Part shown: piece after piece, positions 51,380-60,281 of the stretch
Layout: each line of letters starts with the position of its first letter
Position numbering within the stretch: position 1 is the first letter of the stretch
Source: Corallococcus terminator
GTDB taxonomy: Bacteria; Myxococcota; Myxococcia; Myxococcales; Myxococcaceae
NCBI RefSeq assembly: GCF_003611635.1
Contig: NZ_RAVZ01000009.1
Location: forward strand, 1 to 60,399
DNA length: 60,399 nt
Direction of reading: 5' to 3'
Notes under the pieces: generated by a model
Told to the model about the DNA's origin: nothing
The model's database searches: none
Seen by the model: the letters and a program-made list of their open reading frames with translations, nothing else
Made by a program: the position numbers and the translations under genes

Positions 51380-52707
51380 CGCCGGCTCCCGGTGGCCACC
51401 ACGGTGTTCACCAGGGATTCGGACTCTGGCTCCGGCGCGATGGCGGCGGCCTCCGCCTCCGTCAGGCCAAACAGCTCCGCGGCGGCGCCCGCCAGACGGT
51501 TGCCTTCACCCTGCGGTCCCACGGCGCGAAGCCGCGCGGTGGGCTCATGCAACAGCTTGTTCACGATGGCGCGCCCCATGGCCTCGATGCTCTTGCGTTG
51601 CTTGTCGGTGAGCCCATCGCCCAATGCCAACAGCGTGCGCTCCACCTCCGCCCGCGCGATGCCCTCCGCGCGCTGACGCAGCCGGGCCAGCACCGGCATG
51701 CCCTCGCGCAGCGCACGCTCCCGGGCGAAGCGCGCCACCTCCTGCGCCACCAGTCCGCCCGCCTTGTGCGCTTCCTCCGCGCGCTGGGCCGCGTTGTCCG
51801 CGACGAACTTCTGGATGTCGTCCACGTCGTACGCGTGCACCCAGTCCAGCGTGCCCACCGCCGGGTCGATGTCGCGCGGCACCGCGAGGTCCACCATGAA
51901 CAGCGGCCGGCCCCGGCGCGCCTTGCCCAGCGCCCCCACGTTCTCGCGGGTGAAGATTGGCACCGGCGACGCGGTGCTCGTCACCACCACGTCCGCGGAC
52001 AGGAGCAGCGTGAAGAGCTCCTCGAAGGGCCGGGCGACGCCGCCCACCTCCGCCACCAGCGCCTCCGCGCGCGCCAGCGTGCGGTTGGTCACGACGAGCC
52101 TTCCCGCGCCCGCGTTCATCAGGTGCCGCGCGGCCAGCTCGCCCATCTCACCGGCGCCCACCACCAGCACCGTCTTGTCCTTGAGCCCGTCGAACACCTT
52201 GCTCGCCAGTTGCACCGCCGCGGACGCCATGGACGTGGCCGCGCGCCCCACCGCCGTCTCCGTGCGCACGCGCTTGGCGCAGCCGAACGCAGCAGCGCAC
52301 GCGCGCGTCAGCTCCCCGCGCACCGCGCCCGCGCCCTGCCCCCGCTCGAAGGCGTCCTTCACCTGCCCCAATATCTGCGCTTCACCCAGCACCACGGAGT
52401 CCAGGCTGGAGGCCACCCGGAACAGGTGCACGAGCGCCGCCTCTCCCTGGTGTTCATAGAGGTGCGCCAGCGCCTCCTCGCCCCCCACGGATTGCAAGGC
52501 TTCAAGCGCGCGCTCCCGGGCCTGCTCCGCGCTGGGTGCGGCCAGATACACCTCCACTCGGTTGCACGTGGACACCCAGAGCGCTTCGACAGGCGCCTGC
52601 GCCAGCCGCTGCAACACTTCCGTCTGCCGCGCTTCGGGCAATGCCAGGCGCTCCCGGATGCCCAGGGGAGCGGTGCGGTGGGAGACGCCGATACAGATGA
52701 ATTCCAT
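51376..52707 (-). CDS. hemA: Glutamyl-tRNA reductase
   Basis: 443 residues from ATG 52707. [11 protein letters not shown] contains the catalytic Cys48; [20 protein letters not shown] and the NADP-binding [17 protein letters not shown] are diagnostic. The C-terminal helical dimerisation domain is complete ([19 protein letters not shown]). It reduces glutamyl-tRNA to glutamate-1-semialdehyde, so the C5 route to 5-aminolevulinate operates. It is two bases after the hemX/ccsA-like gene. Confidence 0.97.
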   Translation of the reverse strand: MEFICIGVSHRTAPLGIRERLALPEARQTEVLQRLAQAPVEALWVSTCNRVEVYLAAPSAEQARERALEALQSVGGEEALAHLYEHQGEAALVHLFRVASSLDSVVLGEAQILGQVKDAFERGQGAGAVRGELTRACAAAFGCAKRVRTETAVGRAATSMASAAVQLASKVFDGLKDKTVLVVGAGEMGELAARHLMNAGAGRLVVTNRTLARAEALVAEVGGVARPFEELFTLLLSADVVVTSTASPVPIFTRENVGALGKARRGRPLFMVDLAVPRDIDPAVGTLDWVHAYDVDDIQKFVADNAAQRAEEAHKAGGLVAQEVARFARERALREGMPVLARLRQRAEGIARAEVERTLLALGDGLTDKQRKSIEAMGRAIVNKLLHEPTARLRAVGPQGEGNRLAGAAAELFGLTEAEAAAIAPEPESESLVNTVVATGSRR

Positions 52708-52709
52708 GG

Positions 52710-53522
52710 CTACGGCATCCCCGGGCCAGCGGCGGACAGGTCGTAGGACGACAGGAAGGAGACCAGCACCAGGCAGAAGCCGGCCATGGTCAGCAGGGCC
52801 ACGCGGCGACCGCGCCAGCCAGCGAAGATGCGAGCATTGACGAGCGCGGCGAAGACACCCCAGGCCACGAACGTCGCGACCTGCTTGGCGTCGAAGTTCC
52901 ACGCCAGCCCCGGCACCGTGGAGACGAACAGCGCCCCGGTCGCCAGCGTCAGCGACAGCGCGATGAAGCCCCACACCACCAGCCGCCGGTTGAGCGTGTC
53001 CAGGAACTCCAGCGAAGGCAGCCGCGCGAAGAGCAACCCGAAGTGCTTGGTCTTCACCTGCCGCTCCATCAGCAGGTACATCACGCCCACGCCTGCGGCC
53101 ACGCCGAAGGCCGTCATTCCCAGGAGCGCGATGGTGACATGCACCGGCAACAACGGCTGACGCACCGCGGCCGGCAGCGGCGCGGGCCCCCCATGCAACA
53201 ACATGCCGATGAGCAGCACCGCCACCGCGAGCGGCGTGAGGAACGCGCCGATGACGGGTTTGCGGTAGCGCACATCCAACGCCAGGAACAGCGCCAGCAG
53301 GAGGAAGGCGAACGTGGACAGGCCCTGCGCGGGTCCCACCAGCCGCCACCCCTGGCCCCCCACCAGCTCGATGAGGGCAACGCAATGCATCAGGAGCCCG
53401 GTCCCCACGAGCACCCGCCCGGACACGGCGAGCACCTGCGACTGGCGCACCAGGTAGGCAAGGTAGACGAGCGCGGCCAGCCCGTAGGCATGGCAGGCGA
53501 GTGAGACGAGCGTGTGGCTCAT
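52710..53522 (-). CDS. HemX/CcsA-like cytochrome c assembly membrane protein
   Basis: 270 residues with about eight transmembrane helices (for example LACHAYGLAALVYLAYLVR, STFAFLLLALFLALDV, VHVTIALLGMTAFGVAAGVGVMYLLM and VNARIFAGWRGRRVALLTM). The conserved residues of the cytochrome-c-assembly/HemX family include the WNFDAKQVATFVAWG segment near the WWD-like region, although not a full tryptophan-rich WWD motif. In Gram-positive and delta-type bacteria such a protein precedes hemA and regulates GluTR or heme handling. It is the first gene of this heme operon. Confidence 0.82.
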   Translation of the reverse strand: MSHTLVSLACHAYGLAALVYLAYLVRQSQVLAVSGRVLVGTGLLMHCVALIELVGGQGWRLVGPAQGLSTFAFLLLALFLALDVRYRKPVIGAFLTPLAVAVLLIGMLLHGGPAPLPAAVRQPLLPVHVTIALLGMTAFGVAAGVGVMYLLMERQVKTKHFGLLFARLPSLEFLDTLNRRLVVWGFIALSLTLATGALFVSTVPGLAWNFDAKQVATFVAWGVFAALVNARIFAGWRGRRVALLTMAGFCLVLVSFLSSYDLSAAGPGMP

Positions 53523-53567
53523 GGCGGCAGGCTCATAACTCCGGCCGAGGAGGCATTCAGCCCGTCC

Positions 53568-53933
53568 TCAACCCATTTTATTGAGAATGAAGGCCGCCAG
53601 CAGATCGGTCTCCGAGTTCGGCTTGCGCTCCGGAGAAGGGGCGCTCACCTCCGCGACATAGCCCGGAACGACCTCGTAGGCGGAGTCCCCCACCAGGATG
53701 GAGTCGGCCATCTGTTCGGCCCCCAGGCGGCCAAGCTGTTCCTCCGTCTTCACCTTCGACACCAGTTGGTGGGTGTCCTCCCCCGACACCAACTGGACGA
53801 CATGGACGGCGGGGGTGAGGGGCCAGTCGGTCCCTCCCTCGGCGGCCACCACCAGGCGTCCCTCGCGCAGGTCTGCTTTGTCCGCCAGCGCCCACTCCTC
53901 GAGTTGTGCCTGGGACAGGAAGAGCTTCGTCAC
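53568..53933 (-). CDS. Small conserved protein, unknown
   Basis: 121 residues from GTG 53933 (VTKLFLSQAQLEEWALADKA); an upstream extension would be in divergent trxA regulatory DNA. The protein is a compact alpha/beta domain with GRLVVAAEGGTDWPLTPAVH and VPGYVAEVSAPSPERKPN near the C-terminus. No motif, signal peptide or membrane span is seen. Its steady codon bias suggests a conserved myxobacterial protein. No ribosome site precedes the GTG. Confidence 0.65.
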   Translation of the reverse strand: MTKLFLSQAQLEEWALADKADLREGRLVVAAEGGTDWPLTPAVHVVQLVSGEDTHQLVSKVKTEEQLGRLGAEQMADSILVGDSAYEVVPGYVAEVSAPSPERKPNSETDLLAAFILNKMG

Positions 53934-54109
53934 GCGGGCCAGTCTACACGAGCGTTCCCCCCAGGGGGTCGCGAAATGGGTGCAACCCCCTGGCGCCCTC
54001 CGCATCCGTTGTGCGGGGGGCACGGGCCGGATCCCGCAGCTTGCGGGGCCCCCGGACGCGTACTAACAGGGCGCGCGTCGGCAGGTGTGGACCGCCCCGA
54101 GGAGACGAC

Positions 54110-54439
54110 ATGGCTGGCGAAGTGAAGGACATCAAGGATTCGGACTTCCAGAAGTTGGTGCTGGACTCACAGGAGCCCGTGCTCGTGGACTTCTGGGCCA
54201 CCTGGTGCGCGCCCTGCCGCGCCATCGCGCCCTCCGTGGAGGCGCTGTCCACCCAGTACAAGGGTCAGGTGCAGTTCACGAAGATGAACATCGACGAGAA
54301 CCAGGACACGCCGCAGAAGTACAACATCCGCTCCATCCCCACCCTGCTGCTCTTCAAGGGCGGCAAGGTCGTGGAGCAGATCGTCGGCGCGGTCCCCAAG
54401 TCGAAAATCGAGGACGCGGTCAAGAAGAGCCTCGCCTAG
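54110..54439 (+). CDS. trxA: Thioredoxin
   Basis: 109 residues from ATG 54110, with GAGGAG seven bases upstream. Thioredoxin fold with active site WCAPC at residues 32-36 instead of the usual WCGPC, so Cys33 and Cys36 are the redox pair. FWATWCAPCR, MNIDENQDTPQKYNIRSIPT with the cis-Pro, and FKGGKVVEQIVGAVP are typical. It reduces disulphides in the cytoplasm. The Gly-to-Ala change may tune redox potential. Confidence 0.95.
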   Translation: MAGEVKDIKDSDFQKLVLDSQEPVLVDFWATWCAPCRAIAPSVEALSTQYKGQVQFTKMNIDENQDTPQKYNIRSIPTLLLFKGGKVVEQIVGAVPKSKIEDAVKKSLA

Positions 54440-54445
54440 CCAGAC

Positions 54446-54469
54446 GGCGAACGGGCCCTCCCGTCCGCC
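54446..54469 (+). terminator. Hairpin after trxA
   Basis: Stem GGCG-ACGGG with CCCGT-CGCC with one A/C mismatch around loop CCCT, immediately downstream of the trxA stop. There is no uridine run, so termination is only likely. Confidence 0.45.
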
Positions 54470-54599
54470 CCACGTCCCCTCCTGCCGTTGTCGCACCGGG
54501 TATCCACCCGGGTTCGCGCGCGGTGCGAGGGGACGTTTCGCGTCCGGCCCTCCCACCCTGACACGGCAGAAGACACCCGGCTGTGACACGGTGCGCGTT

Positions 54600-54875
54600 C
54601 GATATGTCTGTAGAAAGACAACTCACCGCGACGGTAAGGGCTTTCACGTACCGGGTGCCAACCGCCCCTCGTCGGTGCCGTTTCTCTGGTGTTGAGACAA
54701 ATGCCCAGGCAGCACGGCGGGGCGATCCTCCCGTCATGTTTTGTTCAACAGACATTGAAATTGCATTGCGAGTCAAACAAGACCCCAACGTGTCTTGTTG
54801 ACAGAGTTCGCCACACCAGACAGAAGACAAAAGTACACGCCTGTCTTGATTGGCGAGTTTCAACAGGAGTTCTTC
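54600..54875 (+). promoter_or_regulatory. AT-richer leader with repeated GTCTTG/CAAGAC inverted repeats
   Basis: This is the distal part of the only gap over 300 bases (54440-54875, 436 bases); after the trxA hairpin I see no gene in it. The last ~170 bases are far richer in A/T than the window. TCAAACAAGAC (54773-54783) is repeated inverted as GTCTTG-TTGA (54792-54801). AGACAG (54818-54823) pairs with CTGTCT (54841-54846), and GTCTTG recurs at 54843. An outlier IR GTCT/AGAC lies at 54607-54620. TTGACA at 54798 resembles a -35 box but no good -10 follows at 16-18 bases. The pattern suggests an operator region, an RNA structure, or both. Confidence 0.5.
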
Positions 54876-55217
54876 ATGGCACGCCTTCGCAAAGAATTGA
54901 CCTCGCAAGCGCCGCTGACCCCTGCCCTGACGTCGTGGGCGGAGGCGTTGGGTGACGCCATCGGCCGCGGCATGCTGCGCGCGCTGAACACGGGGATGCC
55001 GCAAATGGGCAGCGTGGCGCCGTCGCCGGGCAACGGCGCGGTGATGGCGGGCCGCCGCCGGGGCCGTCCGCCGAAGACGGTCGCGGGTGGGCCGGTGCCC
55101 ATGGACCGCCGCTGCACGGTGAATGGCTGCACCCGCGAGCAGCGCTCCAAGGGCCTGTGTTCCGCGCACTACCAGGCCGAGCGTCGGCGGCAGATCGCCA
55201 CCGGCAAGCCCGCCTGA
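54876..55217 (+). CDS. Small AT-hook/zinc-finger-like DNA-binding protein
   Basis: 113 residues from ATG 54876, with AGGAG seven bases upstream. After an amphipathic N-terminus, GRRRGRPPK (about 59-67) is a classical AT-hook. The C-terminus has CTVNGCTREQRSKGLCSAHY, a Cys/Cys/Cys/His pattern that looks like a small zinc finger. It probably binds the minor groove of A/T-rich DNA, and its own upstream region is unusually A/T-rich. Autoregulation or chromosome architecture is a reasonable inference. The next gene is convergent, 12 bases away. Confidence 0.8.
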   Translation: MARLRKELTSQAPLTPALTSWAEALGDAIGRGMLRALNTGMPQMGSVAPSPGNGAVMAGRRRGRPPKTVAGGPVPMDRRCTVNGCTREQRSKGLCSAHYQAERRRQIATGKPA

Positions 55218-55229
55218 GCGTCGGGAGAC

Positions 55230-55868
55230 CTACTCACCGCGCCAGGGGTCTCCGGGCGTGGTGGCCTTGAGCAGTTCCCAGGCCGCCATCACGTCGATGA
55301 CCCGCTCCAGCTCATTGGGCAGGGAGCGGGCGCGTGCGGATTTGAGATAGTCCTCCGTGAAGGCTCGCAGGCGTGCGCCCAGGAAGAGCCGGGCCAGCGC
55401 CACCTCCGTCTGACCGGAGAAGTCCAGGAAGCGCAGGGCGAAGCCACTCTTGCCCTCTTCCTCCGGACCCCGCTCCTCCCGGACGATCTCCGCGCGGGTC
55501 TCCACGGGCGCGGCCCCCTCTTCCAGGGCGAAGCGCGCGCGCACCACAGTGCCCATGGGCAGGAAGAACGTGCTCGCCAGGAAGGCGCCGCTGACGCTCA
55601 CGTTGATGGAGACGAGGTTGGCGGAGAAGCGCCGGCCCCCGGCTTCATCATCCACCCAGAGGTCGAAATGGGTGGCCAGGTTCGCGCGCGGGAAGTGCCG
55701 GTGCTCCGGCTCGCCCTGATTCATTTCGATGCGCGGGACCACGCCCGGCGTGGGCACGACACGCGAAGCCCCAACACCCACCGGCGGGACGAACGCGCGC
55801 GGCGCCTCCGCGCCCTCCAGGCCCCGGACACCGGGGCTGGACTTCACGGCACCCTTCCTCTGCATCAT
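55230..55868 (-). CDS. PilZ-domain protein (c-di-GMP receptor candidate)
   Basis: 212 residues; ATG 55868 has GGAGG five bases upstream and the next codon is also ATG. A ~55-residue Pro/Val-rich N-terminal region leads to a PilZ domain with RHFPR (RxxxR) and INVSVSGAFL (D/NxSxxG), the two c-di-GMP-binding motifs, and the strand pattern ARFALEEGAAPVETRAEIV. The C-terminal ~45 residues are helical. It probably binds cyclic di-GMP and controls motility or polysaccharide production. It lies next to the rodA gene on the same strand but is separated by 18 bases. Confidence 0.85.
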   Translation of the reverse strand: MMQRKGAVKSSPGVRGLEGAEAPRAFVPPVGVGASRVVPTPGVVPRIEMNQGEPEHRHFPRANLATHFDLWVDDEAGGRRFSANLVSINVSVSGAFLASTFFLPMGTVVRARFALEEGAAPVETRAEIVREERGPEEEGKSGFALRFLDFSGQTEVALARLFLGARLRAFTEDYLKSARARSLPNELERVIDVMAAWELLKATTPGDPWRGE

Positions 55869-55886
55869 CGAAGCCTCCGGCCGTCG

Positions 55887-57038
55887 TCAGAACATGTGAC
55901 GGCGCATGCTGATGTTCACCAGCAGCCCGATGCACAACATGACCGACAGCATCGAGGAGCCACCGTAGCTCATGAGGGGCAGCGTGATGCCCGTCACTGG
56001 CAACAGGCCAATGACCATGCCGATGTTTTCGAACACCTGCCAGAAAAGTGTGGCCACCACCCCTACGGCAACGAACGCTCCAAAACGATCTCTCGCGCTG
56101 AAGCCCACCCCCAGCCCGAGGATGAAGATGCCGCCGTAGAGCAGCAAGAGCAGCAAGCATGAGAAGAAGCCGTGCTCCTCGGCCCACACGGAAAAGATGA
56201 AGTCCGTGTGCTGTTCCGGCAGGAAACGCAGACCTGTCTGGGTTCCCTCACGCCAGCCCTTGCCGGTGAGGCCACCGCTGCCCACGGCGATTTTTGATTG
56301 CGCGGCGTGGTAGCCGGAGCCGCGCAGGTCCGCCTCCGGGTCCAACCATCCGGAGATGCGCTGGCTCTGGTGCTTCTTCAGGTGGTGGCGCACGACGGTG
56401 GAGCGCGGTTCGGGCATCTCGCGCACGTAGTCGTTCCAGATGATGAGACCGCCCACGAGCACGCCCAGCACCAGCGTGCCGGCCAGGTACCAGCGCACCT
56501 TGCCGAAGAGGATGACGGTGCCGGAGGACAGGAAGATCATCAGTGCGGTGCCCAGGTCCGGCTGCACCAGCACCAACGTGAAGGGCACCATCACCACCAG
56601 CAACGGCTTCCACAGACGCATGAGCCCATAGGACGGTTGGTTGGGCTGGAAGTCGTCGTGGTAGACCTTGGCGAGCATCAGCACGACGCCAATCTTCATG
56701 AACTCCGCGGGCTGCAGGCGGAACGGGCCGATGACGAACCAGCTCTCCGCGCCCTTCGCCGTGTGTCCGAAGACGCGCAGCGCCAGGAGCGCCAGGATGT
56801 TGGCCACGTAGATGGGGAAGGCCATCCGCTGGATCCAGCGGTAGTCCACCAGGCACACCATCAGCACCGCGCCCAGGCCCACGGCCAGATACAGCGCCTG
56901 GCTGGTCCAGACAGGGGCCATGGGGGGCCGGGACGCGGACGCCAGGTTCCAGATGCCCAGCAGGCACACGCCCAGGACGCACACGACGAGCCCCCACGGC
57001 ACGTGGGGCATCATCCGGCGCTCAATCCGCAGTTGCAC
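55887..57038 (-). CDS. rodA: RodA, SEDS-family peptidoglycan polymerase
   Basis: 383 residues from GTG 57038 (GGAG six bases upstream), overlapping the mrdA stop by 17 bases. Ten transmembrane helices and the SEDS hallmarks are clear: FRLQPAEFMKIGVVLMLAK, VLVQPDLGTALMI (with the catalytic-loop Asp), AVGSGGLTGKGWREGTQT, FLPEQHTDFIFSVWAEEHGF and LPLMSYGGSSMLS. It polymerises glycan strands with PBP2 for cell elongation. Confidence 0.96.
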   Translation of the reverse strand: MQLRIERRMMPHVPWGLVVCVLGVCLLGIWNLASASRPPMAPVWTSQALYLAVGLGAVLMVCLVDYRWIQRMAFPIYVANILALLALRVFGHTAKGAESWFVIGPFRLQPAEFMKIGVVLMLAKVYHDDFQPNQPSYGLMRLWKPLLVVMVPFTLVLVQPDLGTALMIFLSSGTVILFGKVRWYLAGTLVLGVLVGGLIIWNDYVREMPEPRSTVVRHHLKKHQSQRISGWLDPEADLRGSGYHAAQSKIAVGSGGLTGKGWREGTQTGLRFLPEQHTDFIFSVWAEEHGFFSCLLLLLLYGGIFILGLGVGFSARDRFGAFVAVGVVATLFWQVFENIGMVIGLLPVTGITLPLMSYGGSSMLSVMLCIGLLVNISMRRHMF

Positions 57039-59082
57039 TGTCGTCTCCGGTTTCAGAAGGCGGCTGCATGGGCTCACCCGGCAGGTTCACGCGGGGCGGC
57101 GGCACCACGGCGCGCGTGAGCGTCTCGGTGTCCAGGCGGGGCGCCGGGGGCAGCGACGGCGTGTAGGGCTGATTGGCGCGGGGCAACGGGGACGTGGCGT
57201 CCTCCGCCTTCAATTCGAAGTACTTCTTCATCACGGCCATCGCCGTGGGCGCCGCGTCCACGCCGCCGTGGCCACCGTGCTCGTTGAGCACCACCACGGC
57301 CAGCTCCGGCTTGTCCGCCGGAGCAAAGCCCGCGAACCACGCGTGGTCGCGCTCGAAGTAGCTCATCTGGTGCGTCTTCAGACGGATGGCGCCGATGCGC
57401 GCCACCTGCGCGGTGCCCGTCTTGGCCGCGATGGACATCTCCGGCGGCAGGCCCGACTTGAGCTTCGCGCGGTACGCGGTACCACCGGGCTCCTGCGCCA
57501 CCGCGACGAGTCCCTCCACGATGGCCTTCAGGTGCGCGGGGTTCATGTCCACGCGGCTGACCACCTCCGGCTTGAACTCCTCCATCACCTGGCCGTCCAG
57601 GTTCTCCAGCCGCTGCACCATCTGCGGCTTGTAGAGCTTCCCGCCATTGGCGAGCGCCGCGTACACCAGCGCCAGTTGCAGCGGCGTCACGTTGTCGTCG
57701 CCCTGGCCGATGGCGCTGTTGAGCGCCATGCCCTTGGTGTAGCCGCCGGGAGACGCTTTGTCGTGGTACGCGCTGGAGGGCATGATGCCGGGCACCTCCG
57801 CCACGACGCCGATGCCGGTGGGGCGCCCCAGGCCCAGCGACTTGCCCATCTCCGCGATGGGGTCCAGGCCGATGGTGTCCGCGACCTTGTAGAACCACGC
57901 ATCGCACGACGCCTTCATCGCGCCCCTGCCGTCCAGGGGTCCGTGGCCGCTGTCCTTGTGGCAACGCCAGACGCGCGCGCCCAGCCGGTAGCCGCCGGAG
58001 CACTGCACCACCGTCTCCGGGCGGAACACGCCGGACTTGAAGGCGGCAAGCTGCGTGACGACCTTGAACGTGGAGCCCGGGCTGTAGTGCTCCGCGGCCA
58101 CGCGGTTGATCATCGGGTGGAGCGGATCCCTGGCGAGCGTCGCCATCTGCGACGGCGTCACGCGGCCCGTCAGCAGGTTGGGGTCGAAGCCGGGGCGGGA
58201 CACCAGCGCCTTGATGAAGCCGGTGTTCACGTCGATGGCCACCACCGCGCCCGTCACGCCCGGGAAGGCGCGCTCCGCCGCTTCCTGCAGGCGCATGTCC
58301 AGCGAGAGCACCAGGTTGCCGCCGGCCGTGGGCGGAATCACCGAGTTCTCCCCCAGCTTCTCGTTGAGCTCTTCAATCGTCTGGCCGCGCGCGTTCACCA
58401 CTTCCTTGCGCACGCCGTCCTGGCCCCGCAGCTTGGATTCGAAGTAGCGCTCCAGACCGCGCCGGCCGATGTAGTCCCCCAGCGCGTACTTCGCGCCGTC
58501 CCCGTTGAGGCGCTCCAGCTCCTCCTGGGTGATTTCGTTCATGTAGCCCAGCACGTGCGACAGCACCGTGTCCGCGCGGTAGTTGCGGTGCGGCACGGGC
58601 ACCACCTCCACGCCGTCCAGGATGTCGCGCCGGGCGTTGAGCCGGTCGTACTCGTCGCGCGTCAGGTCCACCCGCACCGGCACCGGCATGAAGGGCGCGT
58701 TGCGGCGGCTTGCGCGCACCAGGTCTTCAATCTTCTTGCGCTGCTCGGGGTCCCACTGGAGCAACTCGCCCAGGCGCGGAATCACCTGCTCGAAGCAGTC
58801 CGTGCAGAAGGCGGGCGTCACGAAGGCGTCGAAGGAGGGGCGGCTGTCCACCAGGATGGTGCCGCGCGCGTCCTTGATGACGCCGCGGTCGGCGCGCAGG
58901 CGGACCTCCTTCACGAAGTTCGCCACGCTCTTGGCGGCGTACTCCTCATGCCGGATGAGCTGCAGACGGTAGAGTTGGATGGCCAGCGCCACGATGCCCA
59001 GCGACATCGCCAGGCCCAGCCACAGGAAGCGGCGCTTCAGGTCGCGGCCCGGGGTGGTGTTGCCAATCGTCGGAGGCGTCAA
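57022..59082 (-). CDS. mrdA: Penicillin-binding protein 2 (peptidoglycan transpeptidase)
   Basis: 686 residues from TTG 59082, overlapping the mreD stop (TTGA). TM helix at about residues 18-40 (FLWLGLAMSLGIVALAIQLY). A dimerisation domain (LRADRGVIKDARG, DYIGRRGLERYFESKLRG) precedes the transpeptidase domain with SPGSTFKVV (active-site Ser337), SCDAW (SxD/N-type second motif) and AAKTGTAQ. A Cys/His cluster (CSGGYRLGARVWRCHKDSGH) sits between the first two motifs and may bind metal. A Pro-rich C-terminal tail of about 55 residues is unusual. It works with RodA in elongation. Confidence 0.95.
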   Translation of the reverse strand: MTPPTIGNTTPGRDLKRRFLWLGLAMSLGIVALAIQLYRLQLIRHEEYAAKSVANFVKEVRLRADRGVIKDARGTILVDSRPSFDAFVTPAFCTDCFEQVIPRLGELLQWDPEQRKKIEDLVRASRRNAPFMPVPVRVDLTRDEYDRLNARRDILDGVEVVPVPHRNYRADTVLSHVLGYMNEITQEELERLNGDGAKYALGDYIGRRGLERYFESKLRGQDGVRKEVVNARGQTIEELNEKLGENSVIPPTAGGNLVLSLDMRLQEAAERAFPGVTGAVVAIDVNTGFIKALVSRPGFDPNLLTGRVTPSQMATLARDPLHPMINRVAAEHYSPGSTFKVVTQLAAFKSGVFRPETVVQCSGGYRLGARVWRCHKDSGHGPLDGRGAMKASCDAWFYKVADTIGLDPIAEMGKSLGLGRPTGIGVVAEVPGIMPSSAYHDKASPGGYTKGMALNSAIGQGDDNVTPLQLALVYAALANGGKLYKPQMVQRLENLDGQVMEEFKPEVVSRVDMNPAHLKAIVEGLVAVAQEPGGTAYRAKLKSGLPPEMSIAAKTGTAQVARIGAIRLKTHQMSYFERDHAWFAGFAPADKPELAVVVLNEHGGHGGVDAAPTAMAVMKKYFELKAEDATSPLPRANQPYTPSLPPAPRLDTETLTRAVVPPPRVNLPGEPMQPPSETGDDSATAD

Positions 59083-59579
59083 CGGAGCAACCCCGCCGGC
59101 CGCTCCTGGGCCACTTCGAAGCGCTTGAAGAGCGGGAAGAGCAGCAGCGCCGCCAGGCCCGTGAGCGCAAGCTGCACCGGCATCCCCGCGAGCAGCGGCG
59201 CCGTGGAGCCCTCCTTCACCGTGAGCCAGGTGAAGAACGTGGACAGCAGGGCATGGCCCAGGTCCGCGCCCATGGCGAACAGCGCGAAGGCCACCGGGCC
59301 CCGCACATCCAACAGGGACGCCACCAGTCGGCCCACCAGGAAGGTGAGCACGGCCAGGAAGGTGAACAGGCCGGTGGGCTGGCCGCTCATCAGGTCCAAC
59401 AGGTAGCCCACCGCGAAGGCAGAGCACGCGCCTTCGGTGAGGGTCGCGCGCAGCGCCAGGAAGGCCACCAGCACCACCGTGACGTCCACGCGGCCCAGCA
59501 CCAGCCCCGCCTGCTGGACGAACACCGACTCCAATGTGAGCAACGCCAGGGCGAGGGCCACTGTCACCAGGAACTTCAT
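59079..59579 (-). CDS. mreD: MreD, rod-shape determining membrane protein
   Basis: 166 residues, about six transmembrane helices (VTVALALALLTLESVFV, VTVVLVAFLALRATL, FTFLAVLTFLVGRLVASLL, APLLAGMPVQLALTGLAALL). The size, hydrophobic profile and position between mreC and mrdA identify it. It is the membrane link of the elongation machine. Its start overlaps the mreC stop by four bases. Confidence 0.9.
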   Translation of the reverse strand: MKFLVTVALALALLTLESVFVQQAGLVLGRVDVTVVLVAFLALRATLTEGACSAFAVGYLLDLMSGQPTGLFTFLAVLTFLVGRLVASLLDVRGPVAFALFAMGADLGHALLSTFFTWLTVKEGSTAPLLAGMPVQLALTGLAALLLFPLFKRFEVAQERPAGLLR

Positions 59580-60280
59580 TTCTGCACGCCCTCCACCATG
59601 GGCCCGGGGCCCATCTCACTGTAGGGACTGCCTACCACGAGCACCTCCTCCAGACGGCTGGTGTCCACCGCCGGCTGGATGTCCGCCCCCTGGAACATGC
59701 CGTGCTCCTTCTTCTCCAGTTGCGTCACCCGCCCCACCACCAGCCCCGGCGGATAGATGCCGTCCGTGCCGGCGGTGATGATGAGGTCGCCGTTCTCCAC
59801 GTCCTCCGTGCGCAGCATGTTCTCCAGGTTGAGCGGGCCATTGCCCGCGCCCGCCGCCGTGCCGCGCGCGCGTGAGCGCTGCACCCGCACCGCCACCCGG
59901 CTCTGCGGGTCCGTCACCAGCGCCACGTCCGCGTAGCCGCCCGTGGACCGGATGACCTGCCCGACGATGCCGTCCGGCGTCACCACCGACATGCCCCGGA
60001 ACACCCCGTCCTTCTCCCCGCTGCTGATCCGCACCGACAAGAGCTTCGCCACCGGATTGACGCCCACCACCCGGGCCGGGATCTCCTGCCCCGGCGCGGC
60101 CTCCGAATAGGACAGCAGCTTGCGCAGCCGCCCGTTCTCCGACCGCGTCTCCCCCAACACCTGCACCGTGGCCCTCAGTTGGAGGTTCTCCAGCCGCAGC
60201 GCGTCATTGTCCTGACGCACGCCGCGCAGGTCCAGGTAGTTGCGCACGGTGGCGACGATGCCCTCGATGCCGGCGCCCAG
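59576..60280 (-). pseudogene. mreC: mreC, 5' end lost at a sequence junction
   Basis: The remaining ~234 residues contain the MreC coiled-coil (NYLDLRGVRQDNDALRLENL) and both beta domains (IPARVVGVNPVAKLLSVRIS, SSGEKDGVFRGMSVVTPDGI, LIITAGTDGIYPPGLVVGRV). The frame can be read back through LGAGIEGIVATV to 60278, where an in-frame TAG at 60281-60283 ends it. The N-terminal membrane anchor expected in MreC (some 40-60 residues) is missing. The GTG at 60247 could start a soluble fragment. Either mreC is truly disrupted or the sequence beyond ~60280 is misjoined. Confidence 0.85.
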
Positions 60281-60281
60281 C

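Noticed and set aside
54740-54760. GTTCAACAG reminiscent of a LexA/SOS box
   Set aside because: Flanking bases do not fit the longer myxobacterial LexA pattern I recall; kept only as part of the AT-rich leader.
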